Assembly: GCF_002113025.1 (NCBI RefSeq)
Contig: NZ_NEJH01000003.1
Coordinates: 620,001 to 684,000 of the forward strand
Direction of reading: 5' to 3'
Length of the DNA: 64,000 bases
DNA from: Pseudomonas sp. B28(2017)
GTDB lineage: Bacteria > Pseudomonadota > Gammaproteobacteria > Pseudomonadales > Pseudomonadaceae
The notes below the pieces were generated by a model, which saw only the letters and a list, made by a program, of their open reading frames with translations, did no database searches and had not been told where the DNA came from. The translations under genes and the position numbers were made by a program. Positions 45,054-55,172 of this stretch are shown here, in pieces; the stretch's first letter is position 1, and each line of letters begins with the position of its first letter.

Positions 45054-46616
45054 TCAAAGATGAATGACAGCCAGGTCCAGGCGGCCGTAATCGCCTTCGC
45101 TGTGCTCGCTTCTGGGGGGGACGTGATGGGTTTTCATTACCTGGTCTCCTTGCAGGGTCTCCAGGTGAATGTCGAAGCCCCACAGGCGGTGCAGATGCTT
45201 GAGCACTTCCTCGGTGGACTCTCCCAGCGGTTTGCGGTCGTGTTGCTGGTGACGCAGGGTCAGGGAGCGATCACCGCGCCGGTCGATGCTGTAGATCTGC
45301 ACGTTGGGTTCGCGATTGCCCAGGTTGTACTGAGCTGCGAGGGTTTCACGGATGATGCGGTAGCCGCCTTCGTCGTGAATGGCGGGCACCAGCAGGTCGT
45401 CCTTCTGGTCGTCATCGAGAATGCTGAACAGCTTCAGGTCACGGATCACCTTGGGTGACAGGTACTGCAGGATGAAACTCTCATCCTTGAAGCTGCTCAT
45501 GGCAAACTTGATGGTCGACAGCCAGTCGGAGCCGGCTATTTCCGGGAACCAGCGGCGATCCTCTTCCGTAGGGTGTTCGCACATGCGACGGATGTCGCGG
45601 TACATGGCAAAACCCAGGGCGTACGGATTGATACCGCTGTAGTAGGGGCTATCGAAGCCCGGCTGGAATACCACGCTGGTGTGGGACGTCAGGAACTCCA
45701 TCATGAAGCCGTCGGTGACCAGGCCCTCGTCGTACAGGTCGTTCATCAGGGTGTAGTGCCAAAACGTGGCCCAACCTTCATTCATCACTTGGGTTTGACG
45801 CTGTGGATAAAAATACTGGGCGATCTTGCGCACGATGCGCACGATTTCCCGCTGCCATGGCTCCAGCAGTGGCGCATGTTTTTCGATGAAGTACAGGATG
45901 TTTTCCTGAGGTTCGGCGGGGAAGCGTGCGTTGTCCTTTTCGCTGAACTTGTCCGCGCCCTTGGGAATGGTTCGCCAAAGATCGTTGATCTGTTTCTGCA
46001 AATGCTCTTCCCGGTCCTTTTGCCGACGACGCTCTTCTTCCGCGGAGATCGGATACGGGCGTTTGTAGCGGTCGACACCATAGTTCATCAGTGCATGGCA
46101 GGAGTCGAGCAAGTCCTCGACCGCGTCGATACCGTGGCGCTCTTCGCATTGCATGATGTACTGCTTGGCAAACACCAGGTAATCGATGATCGAGCTGGCG
46201 TCGGTCCAGGTGCGGAACAGGTAATTGCCTTTGAAAAAGCTGTTGTGCCCGTAGCAGGCATGGGCCACCACCAGCGCCTGCATGCAGATGGTGTTTTCTT
46301 CCATCAGGTAGGCGATGCACGGGTCGGAGTTGATCACGATCTCGTACGCCAGCCCCATCTGGCCGCGAGTGTAGGATTTTTCAGTGCTGAGGAAATGTTT
46401 GCCGTAGGACCAGTGGTGATAACCCAGCGGCATACCGACGGAGGCATAGGCGTCCATCATCTGTTCGGCGGTGATTACTTCGATCTGGTTAGGGTACGTA
46501 TCGAGGGCGTAGCCGGCCGCAATACGACTGATTTCGCGGTCATACGCCTGAATCAGCTCGAACGTCCATTCGGAGCCGGTGGAAATGGGTTGGCGCTTCT
46601 GCTCTTTGGCGGTCAT
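45054..46616 (-). CDS. SpoVR family protein (YcgB-type)
   Basis: A 520-residue cytoplasmic protein of the SpoVR/YcgB family. It has conserved His/Glu/Tyr-rich segments such as [14 protein letters not shown] and [16 protein letters not shown]. The biochemical function is not established. In gammaproteobacteria the gene nearly always follows prkA and yeaH, and the trio is induced by stationary phase, nitrogen stress or sulfur limitation through RpoS or NtrC-type control. Its start overlaps the yeaH stop (ATGA), so the two are translated together. Confidence 0.93.
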   Translation of the reverse strand: MTAKEQKRQPISTGSEWTFELIQAYDREISRIAAGYALDTYPNQIEVITAEQMMDAYASVGMPLGYHHWSYGKHFLSTEKSYTRGQMGLAYEIVINSDPCIAYLMEENTICMQALVVAHACYGHNSFFKGNYLFRTWTDASSIIDYLVFAKQYIMQCEERHGIDAVEDLLDSCHALMNYGVDRYKRPYPISAEEERRRQKDREEHLQKQINDLWRTIPKGADKFSEKDNARFPAEPQENILYFIEKHAPLLEPWQREIVRIVRKIAQYFYPQRQTQVMNEGWATFWHYTLMNDLYDEGLVTDGFMMEFLTSHTSVVFQPGFDSPYYSGINPYALGFAMYRDIRRMCEHPTEEDRRWFPEIAGSDWLSTIKFAMSSFKDESFILQYLSPKVIRDLKLFSILDDDQKDDLLVPAIHDEGGYRIIRETLAAQYNLGNREPNVQIYSIDRRGDRSLTLRHQQHDRKPLGESTEEVLKHLHRLWGFDIHLETLQGDQVMKTHHVPPRSEHSEGDYGRLDLAVIHL

Positions 46617-47884
46617 GTCACTAACCTGCGCTGGAAGAGTTCACGGAAGACCGGATAGATATCCCCGGCCGAGACCAGTTGTTGCTGGGCAAACGTGTCG
46701 GAAAAGGCTTCGGCGATGCGCTCGTATTCGAACCACAGGGCCTGGTGTTCGCGAGGGGTGATCTCAACGTAAGTGTAGTACTGCACGAATGGCATGATCT
46801 GGTTGATCAGTATGTCGCGGCAGATCGGAGAGTCATCGTTCCAGTTGTCGCCGTCGGAGGCCTGGGCGGCGTAGATGTTCCACTCGTTGCTCGGATAGCG
46901 CTCGGCCATGATCTCCTGCATCAGTTTCAAGGCGCTGGAGACGATGGTGCCGCCGGTTTCCCGGGAGTAGAAAAACTCCTCTTCATCCACTTCGCGGGCG
47001 CTGGTGTGATGGCGGATAAACACCACATCGATCTTTTCGTAGTTACGTTTGAGGAACAGGTACAGCAGGATAAAGAAGCGCTTGGCGATGTCCTTGGTCG
47101 CCTGGGTCATCGAGCCGGACACGTCCATCAGGCAGAACATCACGGCCTTGGAGCTGGGGTTCGGTTGCTTGATGAGCAGGTTGTACTTGAGGTCGAATGT
47201 GTCGAGAAAGGGTATGCGGTGAATACGTGCGCTGAGTTTTTCGATTTCGGCTTCTATTTCCTGAATATCGCCGAAGTTGTCCGGTTCTTCCTGCTTGAGT
47301 CGCAGAAGTTCTTCTTTGGCTTCGCGCAGTTTTGCCCGACTGCTGCCGGACAGGGCAATTCGCCGGGCGTGGGCTGAACGCAGGGTGCGGATGATGTTGA
47401 TCCGCGACGGGTTGCCCTCGTTGCTGATCCCGGCACGTACGGTCTTGAAGGTATCGGTGCCGGTCAGGTTGCGCTTGACCAGGTTTGGCAGTTCGAGATC
47501 CTCGAACATGAACTCGAGGAATTCTTCCTGGGTGATCTGGAAGACGAACTCGTCCATTCCTTCACCGGAATTGCCCGCCTTGCCAGGGCCTCGACCACCA
47601 CCGCCTCCCGGTGGGCGGGCGATATGTTCGCCGCTGGTGAACTCCTTGTTTCCCGGGTGCACGATCGTCTGCTTGCCACCGCGACCGTGGTGAAGCACTG
47701 GTTCGTCGATGTCGCGGCCGGGAATGCTGATTTGTTCGCCGTGTTCCATATCGGTAATGGAGCGCCGGCTGACCGCCTCTTCGACAGCCTTTTTAATGTG
47801 ATCACGGTAGCGCCGCAGAAAGCGCTGGCGGTTCACCGTGCTCTTGTTCTTGCCATTGAGACGTCGGTCGATCACATAGCTCAT
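46613..47884 (-). CDS. YeaH/DUF444 family protein with von Willebrand A domain
   Basis: A 423-residue protein with a basic N-terminal part, a Gly-rich linker (about 93-108, [15 protein letters not shown]) and a C-terminal von Willebrand A-like domain whose metal site DVSGSM is intact. It belongs to the DUF444 family and is the usual partner of PrkA and SpoVR; the kinase PrkA may act on it or with it in a stress-signalling complex. It stands between prkA and spoVR. Confidence 0.93.
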   Translation of the reverse strand: MSYVIDRRLNGKNKSTVNRQRFLRRYRDHIKKAVEEAVSRRSITDMEHGEQISIPGRDIDEPVLHHGRGGKQTIVHPGNKEFTSGEHIARPPGGGGGRGPGKAGNSGEGMDEFVFQITQEEFLEFMFEDLELPNLVKRNLTGTDTFKTVRAGISNEGNPSRINIIRTLRSAHARRIALSGSSRAKLREAKEELLRLKQEEPDNFGDIQEIEAEIEKLSARIHRIPFLDTFDLKYNLLIKQPNPSSKAVMFCLMDVSGSMTQATKDIAKRFFILLYLFLKRNYEKIDVVFIRHHTSAREVDEEEFFYSRETGGTIVSSALKLMQEIMAERYPSNEWNIYAAQASDGDNWNDDSPICRDILINQIMPFVQYYTYVEITPREHQALWFEYERIAEAFSDTFAQQQLVSAGDIYPVFRELFQRRLVT

Positions 47885-48016
47885 GACTGCTCCTTAGAAG
47901 CTGTCCTGAAAGGGGCGAGCGGTTATGCAGCATCGGACCGGTGCCAAGGGATGTTCACGCTCCCCCAAGCGCTTTTGGATGCTGCCTGTACCTCGCTACC
48001 GACTTTCGAACACCTT

Positions 48017-48058
48017 CCAGAGGTCTGTGTAACAGAAAACACGTACACAGACCTCTGG
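48017..48058 (-). repeat. 15-bp perfect hairpin between prkA and yeaH
   Basis: Arms 48017-48031 and 48044-48058 are exact reverse complements (CCAGAGGTCTGTGTA) with a 12-base loop. No T-run follows on the minus strand, so it is not a normal terminator. It lies in the 204-base gap inside an otherwise tight operon and may protect the prkA message or serve as an RNase site. Confidence 0.75.
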
Positions 48059-48088
48059 CTGACGACAACCGGTCTGACCGGCAGCGGG

Positions 48089-50011
48089 TTACTGTGATTT
48101 TCTGACCCGCAGGTACCACTCGGACAGCAGTCGTACCTGTTTGTCGGTGTAGCCGCGCTCGACCATCCGTGTGACGAAGTCGTTGTGCTTCTGCTGGTCT
48201 TCTTTGCTGGCCTTGGCATTGAAGCTGATGACCGGCAGCAGGTCCTCGGTGTTGGAGAACATTTTCTTCTCGATGACCACCCGCAGTTTTTCGTAGCTGA
48301 GCCAGGTCGGATTCTTGCCATTGTTGTTGGCCCGGGCACGCAGGACGAAGTTGACGATTTCGTTGCGGAAATCCTTCGGATTGCTGATGCCGGCCGGTTT
48401 TTCGATTTTCTCCAGTTCTTCGTTCAAGGCTACGCGGTTGAGGATTTCGCCGGTTTCCGGGTCGCGGTATTCCTGGTCCTGGATCCAGAAGTCGGCGTAC
48501 AGCACATAACGATCGAAGATGTTCTGGCCGTACTCGCTGTAGGACTCGAGGTAGGCGGTCTGGATCTCCTTGCCGATGAATTCGATATAGCGCGGTGCCA
48601 GGTACTCCTTGAGGAAGCGCAGGTAGCGTTCGCGGGTCTCCGCCTGGAACTGTTCCTGTTCGATCTGTTGTTCCAGCACGTAGAGCAGATGCACCGGGTT
48701 GGCCGCAATTTCGTGCGGATCGAAGTTGAACACCTTCGACAGGATCTTGAACGCGAAACGGGTCGATAGACCGTTCATGCCTTCGTCGACACCTGCATTG
48801 TCGCGGTATTCCTGGATCGACTTGGCTTTCGGATCGGTATCCTTGAGGTTCTCGCCGTCGTACACGCGCATCTTCGAGTAGATGTTGGAGTTTTCCGGCT
48901 CCTTGAGGCGCGAGAGCACGGTGAACTGGGCCAGCATCTTCAGGGTGTCGGGCGCGCAATGGGCCTTGGCCAGCGAGCTGTTGAACAGCAGCTTGTCGTA
49001 GATCTTCACTTCGTCACTGACCCGCAGGCAGTATGGCACTTTGACGATGTAGATCCGGTCGATGAAGGCTTCATTGTTCTTGTTGTTGCGGAAGGTGTGC
49101 CACTCCGATTCGTTGGAGTGCGCCAGCAGGATCCCGGTGAACGGAATCGCACCGAGGCCTTCGGTACTGTTGTAGTTGCCTTCCTGAGTGGCGGTCAGCA
49201 ATGGGTGCAGCACCTTGATCGGTGCCTTGAACATTTCGACGAATTCCATCAGGCCCTGGTTGGACCGGCACAGTGCGCCCGAATAGCTGTAGGCGTCGGC
49301 GTCGTTTTGCGGGAACTCTTCCAGTTTGCGGATATCGACCTTGCCCACCAGGGCCGAGATGTCCTGGTTGTTTTCGTCGCCTGGTTCGGTCTTGGCCACG
49401 GCAATCTGGTTGAGGATCGACGGGTAGAGTTTCACCACGCGGAACTGACTGATGTCGCCACCGAATTCGGCCAGGCGCTTGGTCGCCCATGGTGACATGA
49501 TGGTGTTGAGGTAGCGCCGTGGAATGCCAAAGTCTTCCTCGAGGATCGCTCCATCTTCAGTGGAGTTGAACAGACCCAGGGGCGACTCGAAAACCGGCGA
49601 GCCCTTGATCGCATAGAAGGGCACTTTTTCCATCAGTTGCTTGAGCTTTTCGGCCAGGGACGATTTACCACCACCGACGGGACCGAGCAGGTAAAGGATC
49701 TGCTTCTTCTCTTCCAGGCCCTGAGCGGCGTGGCGGAAATACGACACGATCTGGTCGATGCATTCTTCCATCCCGTGGAAGTCTTCAAAGGCCGGATAAC
49801 GGCGGATCACCTTGTTGGAGAAGATGCGTGACAGTCTCGAGTTGGTCGAGGTGTCGAGCAGCTCCGGTTCTCCGATGGCCAGCAATAGACGCTCGGCGGC
49901 GGAGGCATAGGCGCTGCGGTCTTGTTTGCACAGCTCAAGATACTCTTGCAGCGAGAGTTCTTCCTGGCGTGTGGACTCGAAGCGTTGTTGGAAGTGGCTA
50001 AAGATACTCAT
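48089..50011 (-). CDS. prkA: PrkA family serine protein kinase / AAA protein
   Basis: A 640-residue protein. The N-terminal AAA domain has the Walker A motif GPVGGGKS at residues 110-117. The C-terminal PrkA domain was described as a serine/threonine kinase in Bacillus, while newer work on family members suggests AAA protease-like activity. The E. coli orthologue is YeaG. It is the first gene of the prkA-yeaH-spoVR stress operon. The nearly 300 bases upstream (50012-50308) would hold its promoter, probably RpoS-dependent as in relatives. Confidence 0.94.
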   Translation of the reverse strand: MSIFSHFQQRFESTRQEELSLQEYLELCKQDRSAYASAAERLLLAIGEPELLDTSTNSRLSRIFSNKVIRRYPAFEDFHGMEECIDQIVSYFRHAAQGLEEKKQILYLLGPVGGGKSSLAEKLKQLMEKVPFYAIKGSPVFESPLGLFNSTEDGAILEEDFGIPRRYLNTIMSPWATKRLAEFGGDISQFRVVKLYPSILNQIAVAKTEPGDENNQDISALVGKVDIRKLEEFPQNDADAYSYSGALCRSNQGLMEFVEMFKAPIKVLHPLLTATQEGNYNSTEGLGAIPFTGILLAHSNESEWHTFRNNKNNEAFIDRIYIVKVPYCLRVSDEVKIYDKLLFNSSLAKAHCAPDTLKMLAQFTVLSRLKEPENSNIYSKMRVYDGENLKDTDPKAKSIQEYRDNAGVDEGMNGLSTRFAFKILSKVFNFDPHEIAANPVHLLYVLEQQIEQEQFQAETRERYLRFLKEYLAPRYIEFIGKEIQTAYLESYSEYGQNIFDRYVLYADFWIQDQEYRDPETGEILNRVALNEELEKIEKPAGISNPKDFRNEIVNFVLRARANNNGKNPTWLSYEKLRVVIEKKMFSNTEDLLPVISFNAKASKEDQQKHNDFVTRMVERGYTDKQVRLLSEWYLRVRKSQ

Positions 50012-50308
50012 GACGTCACCTCGCTCGATACGTGGAGCCGACGCCGGATCACTCAGTCGATGCTGGCAGCAACCGAACAGGCGATTGCTGTTTACCCCCC
50101 AGAACTCTCCCGGAGCAGACGACTCCGAAAGCTACTCCCGATGACCCGTGCGCCGGTGTACCGGCTCTCCCCTGTTTTGGATGGCCTGGGCTTAAGGATA
50201 GTTGGGAATTCGGGAGATAAAGGCGAGATACGTAATTAGTTGTGGCAGACCGTTCGTCTGCCACCGCGCCAGCCCGCAGAAGCCGGGGCCTGCAACGTTA
50301 CAAAAAAA
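50012..50308. other. Intergenic region upstream of prkA, no gene seen
   Basis: Runs from the prkA start to the end of glpE. No open frame here resembles a known protein. It should contain the prkA promoter and the end of the glpE transcript. I could not place a clear terminator or sigma-54 site. Confidence 0.55.
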
Positions 50309-50638
50309 TTATTCGGAGGTGCCTTGCGCCGTTTCCGCAGGATAGGTCGTACGCCACAACTCGAATCCGCCATCCATGCTGTAGACGTCGGAGAAGCCCT
50401 GGCTGATCAGGTAGGCGGCCGCGCCCTGGCTGGAATTGCCGTGGTAGCAGACCACTACGGTCGGTGCGTCGAGGTCGGCACCCTGGATGAAAGCATGCAG
50501 GGAATGATTGTCCAGATGCTTCGAGCCTGCGATGTGCAGGGCGGCAAAAGTGGCCGGGTCGCGGACGTCGACCACTACTGCGCCTTGTTCGCGCAGGGCT
50601 TGGGCCTGTTCGGGGGGGATACGTTTGAATTCGCTCAT
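50309..50638 (-). CDS. glpE: Thiosulfate sulfurtransferase GlpE
   Basis: A 109-residue single-domain rhodanese. The active Cys64 lies in [14 protein letters not shown], as in E. coli GlpE. It transfers sulfur from thiosulfate to cyanide or thioredoxin. The segment [22 protein letters not shown] matches the family. It is the gene before apaH on the same strand, as in P. aeruginosa. Confidence 0.95.
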   Translation of the reverse strand: MSEFKRIPPEQAQALREQGAVVVDVRDPATFAALHIAGSKHLDNHSLHAFIQGADLDAPTVVVCYHGNSSQGAAAYLISQGFSDVYSMDGGFELWRTTYPAETAQGTSE

Positions 50639-50671
50639 GGCGGGCTCCTGTGGCTCGGCAGAATGGGCAGT

Positions 50672-51553
50672 CTAGCGCGGGGCGCTGGCTGGCGATGATT
50701 GGGGAATGGATGAGGCGACTGGCGGCACGGCGTGACCGTGTTCGTCGCATTTGCAGGACAGGCGCTCAAGGCTGTCGACGTTCATCAGGGTCAGGGCGCC
50801 GCCCCAGACGCAACCGGTGTCGAGGGCCGAGATACCCGGTTCGTCGCACTTGCCTTCCAGTGCTGCCCAGTGACCGAAGAGGATTTTCACACCCTTGGTC
50901 TTGCGTTCCTTGTGCTGGAACCAGGGCTTGTAGCCGGGCGGTGCAGTACCGAGGCCTTCCTTGCTCTTGAGATCGAGTTTGCCTTCGGCGGTGCAAAAAC
51001 GCATGCGAGTGAAATAGTTGGTGATCACCCGCAGGCGCGTGACGCCTTTGAGGTCGTTGTCCCATTTCGCCGGATCGTTGCCGTACATGCCATCGAGGTA
51101 GGGCGGCAACAGGTTGTCGTCACGCAAGGCAGTCTCGACTTCGGCGGCACATTTCAAGGCTTTGCGCAGCGACCACTGGGGTGGAATGCCGGCATGGACC
51201 AGTGCAACGTTGCGCTGTTCGTCGTAGTGCATGAGCTTTTGCTGACGCAGCCATTCGAGCAGCTCGGGGCTATCCGGCGCTTCGATGATCTCACGCAGGG
51301 TATCGGCCTTCTTCAGGCGTTCGATGTTGCGTCCGGCCGCCAGCAGGTGCAGGTCGTGGTTGCCGAGCACGCACACCAGCGATTCGCGGATGCTATAGAG
51401 GAAGCGCAGGGTTTCCAGAGACTGCGGGCCGCGGTTGACCAGGTCGCCCACCAGCCACAAGCGATCCCGTTGTGGGTCGAACGCCACTTGTTTGAGCAGG
51501 CATTGCAGGGCTTGAAGGCAGCCTTGCAGGTCACCGACCGCGTACGTTGCCAT
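50672..51553 (-). CDS. apaH: Symmetrical bis(5'-nucleosyl)-tetraphosphatase ApaH
   Basis: A 293-residue metallophosphatase that splits Ap4A to two ADP and also removes Np4 caps from RNA. The metal-binding motifs are GDLQG (from residue 7), GDLVNRG (36-42) and GNHD (64-67). Its start shares one base with the apaG stop (TGATG), so the two are coupled. It closes the surA-pdxA-ksgA-apaG-apaH series. Confidence 0.97.
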   Translation of the reverse strand: MATYAVGDLQGCLQALQCLLKQVAFDPQRDRLWLVGDLVNRGPQSLETLRFLYSIRESLVCVLGNHDLHLLAAGRNIERLKKADTLREIIEAPDSPELLEWLRQQKLMHYDEQRNVALVHAGIPPQWSLRKALKCAAEVETALRDDNLLPPYLDGMYGNDPAKWDNDLKGVTRLRVITNYFTRMRFCTAEGKLDLKSKEGLGTAPPGYKPWFQHKERKTKGVKILFGHWAALEGKCDEPGISALDTGCVWGGALTLMNVDSLERLSCKCDEHGHAVPPVASSIPQSSPASAPR

Positions 51554-51933
51554 CAGTGCAGGGCTCCAGGCACCGCCAGGCGGAAGGGCGCGATGATGGC
51601 ATCGAAATGTTTACCGTCGTCGGAAAGCATCTGATAGGTGCCTTGCATGGTGCCGACCTTGGTGCTCATGACCGTGCCGCTGCTGTAGGTGTGACTCTTG
51701 CCGGGATCGATCAACGGCTGCTCTCCTACCACACCTGCACCGCGCACTTCTTCGACATGCCCGTCACCATCGGTGATGACCCAGTGCCGTGAAAGCAGTT
51801 TGGCCGGTATCAGGCCATTGTTTTGCACGGTGATGGTGTAGGCGAAGGCAAAGCGGTCGTGCTCAGGTTGCGATTGTTCTGCCAGATAGCGGGTGACGAC
51901 GCTGACGTCGACCTGATAACGAGGATCGGACAT
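51553..51933 (-). CDS. apaG: ApaG domain protein
   Basis: A 126-residue beta-sandwich protein of unknown precise role, conserved next to apaH and ksgA in gammaproteobacteria. The segments [24 protein letters not shown] and GTMQGTYQM are typical. In eukaryotes the domain is found in F-box and polymerase-interacting proteins. It lies 115 bases after ksgA. Confidence 0.95.
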   Translation of the reverse strand: MSDPRYQVDVSVVTRYLAEQSQPEHDRFAFAYTITVQNNGLIPAKLLSRHWVITDGDGHVEEVRGAGVVGEQPLIDPGKSHTYSSGTVMSTKVGTMQGTYQMLSDDGKHFDAIIAPFRLAVPGALH

Positions 51934-52048
51934 GCAAGGGGCCTTAAAAACGAAGCGGGACGCGGGGCATAGCTGATGGAGTTCAGTCTAGGCCAAGTAT
52001 CGGGTAGTAGACCAGAGTGGCGTCCTACCCGATAGCGCTCATCGCCTG

Positions 52049-52867
52049 TCAGTCAGCGGCAGGCTTTTGTGGCGCTTGTTCGCTGAGCTTGTCGGCCAGG
52101 CGTACGAAGGCGGCCAGGTCGAGTTGCTCAGGACGCAGGCTGCCATCGACGCCAGCGGCTTCGATTTCGGCGTTACTCAGCAGCTGCTTGAGGGTGTTGC
52201 GCAGGGTCTTGCGGCGCTGGTTGAACGCTTCGCGCACGACGCGCTCCAGCAGACGGTGATCCTTGGCCGGGTGCGGCAGTACCGCGTGGGGCACCAGGCG
52301 CACGATGGCCGAGTCGACTTTCGGCGGCGGGTTGAACGCGCCCGGGCCGACATTGAACAGGTGCTCGACCCGGCAGTGGTACTGAACCATGATCGACAGG
52401 CGGCCCCAGTCACCACCACCCGGGCCGGCAGCCAGGCGCTCGACCACTTCCTTTTGCAGCATGAAATGCATGTCGCGGATCAGGTGCGAGTTGTGCAAAA
52501 GGTGAAAAATCAGTGGCGTGGAGATGTTGTACGGCAGGTTGCCGACCACTCGCAGGCTGCCTGGCGCGGCATTCAGGCTGTTGAAGTCGAACTTCAGTGC
52601 ATCGCCCTGATGCAGGTTGAAGTTGCTCTTGCCGGCAAACTGCTGGTTGAGGATCGGGATCAGGTCCTTGTCCAGTTCCACCACGTCGAGTTGGGCGCCG
52701 CTGCTGAGCAGGCCCTGGGTCAGTGCGCCCTGGCCCGGGCCGATCTCCAGCAGGCGGTCTTCTGCCTTGGCATGTATGGAGCGCAGGATGCGGTCGATAA
52801 CGCCGGCATCGTGCAGGAAATTCTGGCCAAAGCGTTTGCGCGCCTTGTGCTGGTATTGCTCGGTCAT
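52049..52867 (-). CDS. rsmA: 16S rRNA dimethyladenosine transferase RsmA (KsgA)
   Basis: A 272-residue SAM-dependent enzyme that dimethylates A1518 and A1519 of 16S rRNA late in small-subunit assembly. It has the N-terminal KRFGQNFL motif, the SAM motif [11 protein letters not shown] (about 40-50) and the catalytic NLPYNIST. Its start overlaps the pdxA stop (ATGA). Also known as ksgA, since its loss gives kasugamycin resistance. Confidence 0.97.
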   Translation of the reverse strand: MTEQYQHKARKRFGQNFLHDAGVIDRILRSIHAKAEDRLLEIGPGQGALTQGLLSSGAQLDVVELDKDLIPILNQQFAGKSNFNLHQGDALKFDFNSLNAAPGSLRVVGNLPYNISTPLIFHLLHNSHLIRDMHFMLQKEVVERLAAGPGGGDWGRLSIMVQYHCRVEHLFNVGPGAFNPPPKVDSAIVRLVPHAVLPHPAKDHRLLERVVREAFNQRRKTLRNTLKQLLSNAEIEAAGVDGSLRPEQLDLAAFVRLADKLSEQAPQKPAAD

Positions 52868-53853
52868 AAACGGGTCTCGGCCATCTGGTAGGCGGTTTCC
52901 AGGGCGACTTGCAGGCTGCCGGTGTCAATCTTGCCGCTGCCGGCCAGGTCCAGGGCGGTGCCGTGGTCGACCGAAGTGCGGATGATCGGCAAGCCGAGGG
53001 TCACGTTGACTGCCGCGCCGAAGCCTTTGTACTTCAGCACCGGCAGGCCCTGGTCATGGTACATCGCCAGCACCGCATCGCAGTGCTCCAGATATTTGGG
53101 GGTAAACAGAGTGTCGGCGGGCAGGGGGCCTCGAAGGTCCATGCCCTCGCCGCGCAAGCGCTCTAATGTGGGTTCGATGATATCGATTTCTTCATGGCCC
53201 AGGTGTCCGCCTTCACCGGCGTGGGGGTTGAGCCCGCAGACCAGGATGCGTGGCCGGGCGATGCCGAATTTGTTTTGCAGGTCGGCGTGCAGGATTCGTG
53301 TGACGCGCTCCAGGCGCTCCGGCGTGATTGCATCGGCAATCTCGCGAAGGGGCAGGTGAGTGGTCACCAGGGCCACGCGCAAACCGCGTGTGGCCAGCAT
53401 CATCACCACTTGCGCGGTGTGGGTCAGGTCGGCGAGGAATTCCGTGTGCCCGGAGAAGGCGATACCGGATTCGTTGATCACGCCTTTGTGCACCGGCGCG
53501 GTGATCATACCGGCAAAATCCCCGCTCAAGCATCCCTGGCCGGCCCGGGTCAGGGTTTCCAGAACAAAGGCAGCGTTGGCCTTGTCCAGTTGCCCGGCAG
53601 TGACCTTGGCATTGAGCGGTGTATCCCAGACATACAGGCTGTTGGCTGGCGCGGGTGCATCCGGCCAGTTGTCCGGCGTGACCGGCAGCAAATCGACAGC
53701 CACACCCAGTTGCGCGGCCCGCTCAATGAGCAGGTCGCGGCTGGTAATGGCAATCAGGGGGTGGGGCTGGGCTTGCGAGGCGAGCAGCAGGCACAGGTCG
53801 GGACCTATGCCGGCTGGTTCACCGGGTGTCAGCGCGAAACGTTGCGGTTTCAC
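52864..53853 (-). CDS. pdxA: 4-hydroxythreonine-4-phosphate dehydrogenase PdxA
   Basis: A 329-residue NAD-dependent, metal-requiring dehydrogenase of the DXP-dependent vitamin B6 pathway. It begins [16 protein letters not shown], the family signature. Metal-binding His residues are expected in APVHKGVI, in [11 protein letters not shown] and near [11 protein letters not shown]. Start and stop both overlap neighbours (surA and rsmA) in ATGA form. Confidence 0.97.
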   Translation of the reverse strand: MKPQRFALTPGEPAGIGPDLCLLLASQAQPHPLIAITSRDLLIERAAQLGVAVDLLPVTPDNWPDAPAPANSLYVWDTPLNAKVTAGQLDKANAAFVLETLTRAGQGCLSGDFAGMITAPVHKGVINESGIAFSGHTEFLADLTHTAQVVMMLATRGLRVALVTTHLPLREIADAITPERLERVTRILHADLQNKFGIARPRILVCGLNPHAGEGGHLGHEEIDIIEPTLERLRGEGMDLRGPLPADTLFTPKYLEHCDAVLAMYHDQGLPVLKYKGFGAAVNVTLGLPIIRTSVDHGTALDLAGSGKIDTGSLQVALETAYQMAETRL

Positions 53854-55172
53854 TGCGCGGCCTGGTCGGCGCCAGGGAGTTTGATTTCCACGTACGCTTC
53901 GTCACGGATCTGACGCAGCCAGGTTTGCAGCTCTTCGTCGTATTTGCGGTTACGCAAAACGGTCATTGCTTGCTGCTCCCGAGCCTGTGAGGTGCTGTCG
54001 GTGGCGCGACGACCAAGAACTTCCAGGACGTGCCAGCCGTATTGAGTCTGGAACGGCTTGGACAGTTGACCTTGCGGGGTCCTGGCCATCACTGCGCGGA
54101 ACTCGGGCACCAGCGCGTTCGGGTCGATCCAGTTCAGGTCGCCGCCATTGAGGGCAGAACCCGGGTCTTCCGAGTAGCTTTTCGCCAGCTCGCCGAAGTC
54201 TTCGCCAGCCTCGATACGGCTGTAGAGCGACTCGGCCAGGGCCTTGGTTTTCGCTTCGTCGCGGATCGGGCTTGGTTTGACCAGGATGTGGCGCACATGC
54301 ACTTCATCGCGCATCTGGGTCTCGCCGCCACGCTTGTCGAGGATCTTCAGGATGATGAAGCCGCCCGGTGTGCGCATTGGCTGGGTGACGTCACCCACCG
54401 GCATGGTGCTCAACAGGCGATCGAACGGCGGTGGCAATTGAGCGGCTTTGCGCCAGCCCATGTCACCACCTTCCAGAGCGGTTTCGCTGGCGGACTTGGC
54501 GATTGCCAACTGGCCGAAGTCAGCGCCTTGCTTGAGCTGCTGGTAAACCGCATCGGCCTGTTTGGCTGCATTCTGAATCGCGTCGGAGTTGGCGCTTTCC
54601 GGCGTAGGAATCAGGATGTTGGCCAGGTGGAACTCTTCGGACAGCTGCATTTTGCCCAGGTCAGATGCCAGGAAGTTCTTCACTTCCTGCTCGGAGACCT
54701 GAATGCGTTCGGCAACCCGACGCTGGCGTACCCGGCTGATGACCATTTCGCGGCGAATCTGCTCACGTGCGTCGTCATAGGACAGGCCGTCGCGAGTCAG
54801 GGCGGCGCGGAATTGCTCGACCGACATGTTGTTGCGCTGGGCAATGGTGCCGACCGCCTGGTTCAACTCTTCATCGGTAATGCGGATGCCGGAGCGCTCG
54901 CCGATCTGCAATTGCAGGTTTTCGACGATCAGGCGCTCAAGTACCTGCTGCTCCAGCACGCTGGCCGGCGGCACGGCGGAACCACGCTTGGCAATGGTTT
55001 GCTGAACTTCATGAACGCGGCGGTCCAGTTGGCTCTGCATGACCACGTCGTTGTCGACGATGGCCACCACTTTATCGATGGATTGTACGGCGGCGCTGGC
55101 CGCCGTACTCAGGAACAGCGCGCCCAGCATCAGCGGGCGCAGACAATCAGAAAGCTTGGTCTTCACGTTCAC
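53850..55172 (-). CDS. surA: Periplasmic chaperone/peptidyl-prolyl isomerase SurA
   Basis: A 440-residue exported protein that escorts outer-membrane proteins to the BAM complex. The signal peptide ends around residue 27 (AASAA). The N-terminal chaperone domain is followed by two parvulin PPIase domains (about 180-280 and 290-390) with motifs such as [13 protein letters not shown] and [16 protein letters not shown]. It follows lptD, whose LptD product needs SurA for folding; the 5' end overlaps the lptD 3' end by 26 bases. Confidence 0.97.
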   Translation of the reverse strand: MNVKTKLSDCLRPLMLGALFLSTAASAAVQSIDKVVAIVDNDVVMQSQLDRRVHEVQQTIAKRGSAVPPASVLEQQVLERLIVENLQLQIGERSGIRITDEELNQAVGTIAQRNNMSVEQFRAALTRDGLSYDDAREQIRREMVISRVRQRRVAERIQVSEQEVKNFLASDLGKMQLSEEFHLANILIPTPESANSDAIQNAAKQADAVYQQLKQGADFGQLAIAKSASETALEGGDMGWRKAAQLPPPFDRLLSTMPVGDVTQPMRTPGGFIILKILDKRGGETQMRDEVHVRHILVKPSPIRDEAKTKALAESLYSRIEAGEDFGELAKSYSEDPGSALNGGDLNWIDPNALVPEFRAVMARTPQGQLSKPFQTQYGWHVLEVLGRRATDSTSQAREQQAMTVLRNRKYDEELQTWLRQIRDEAYVEIKLPGADQAAQ

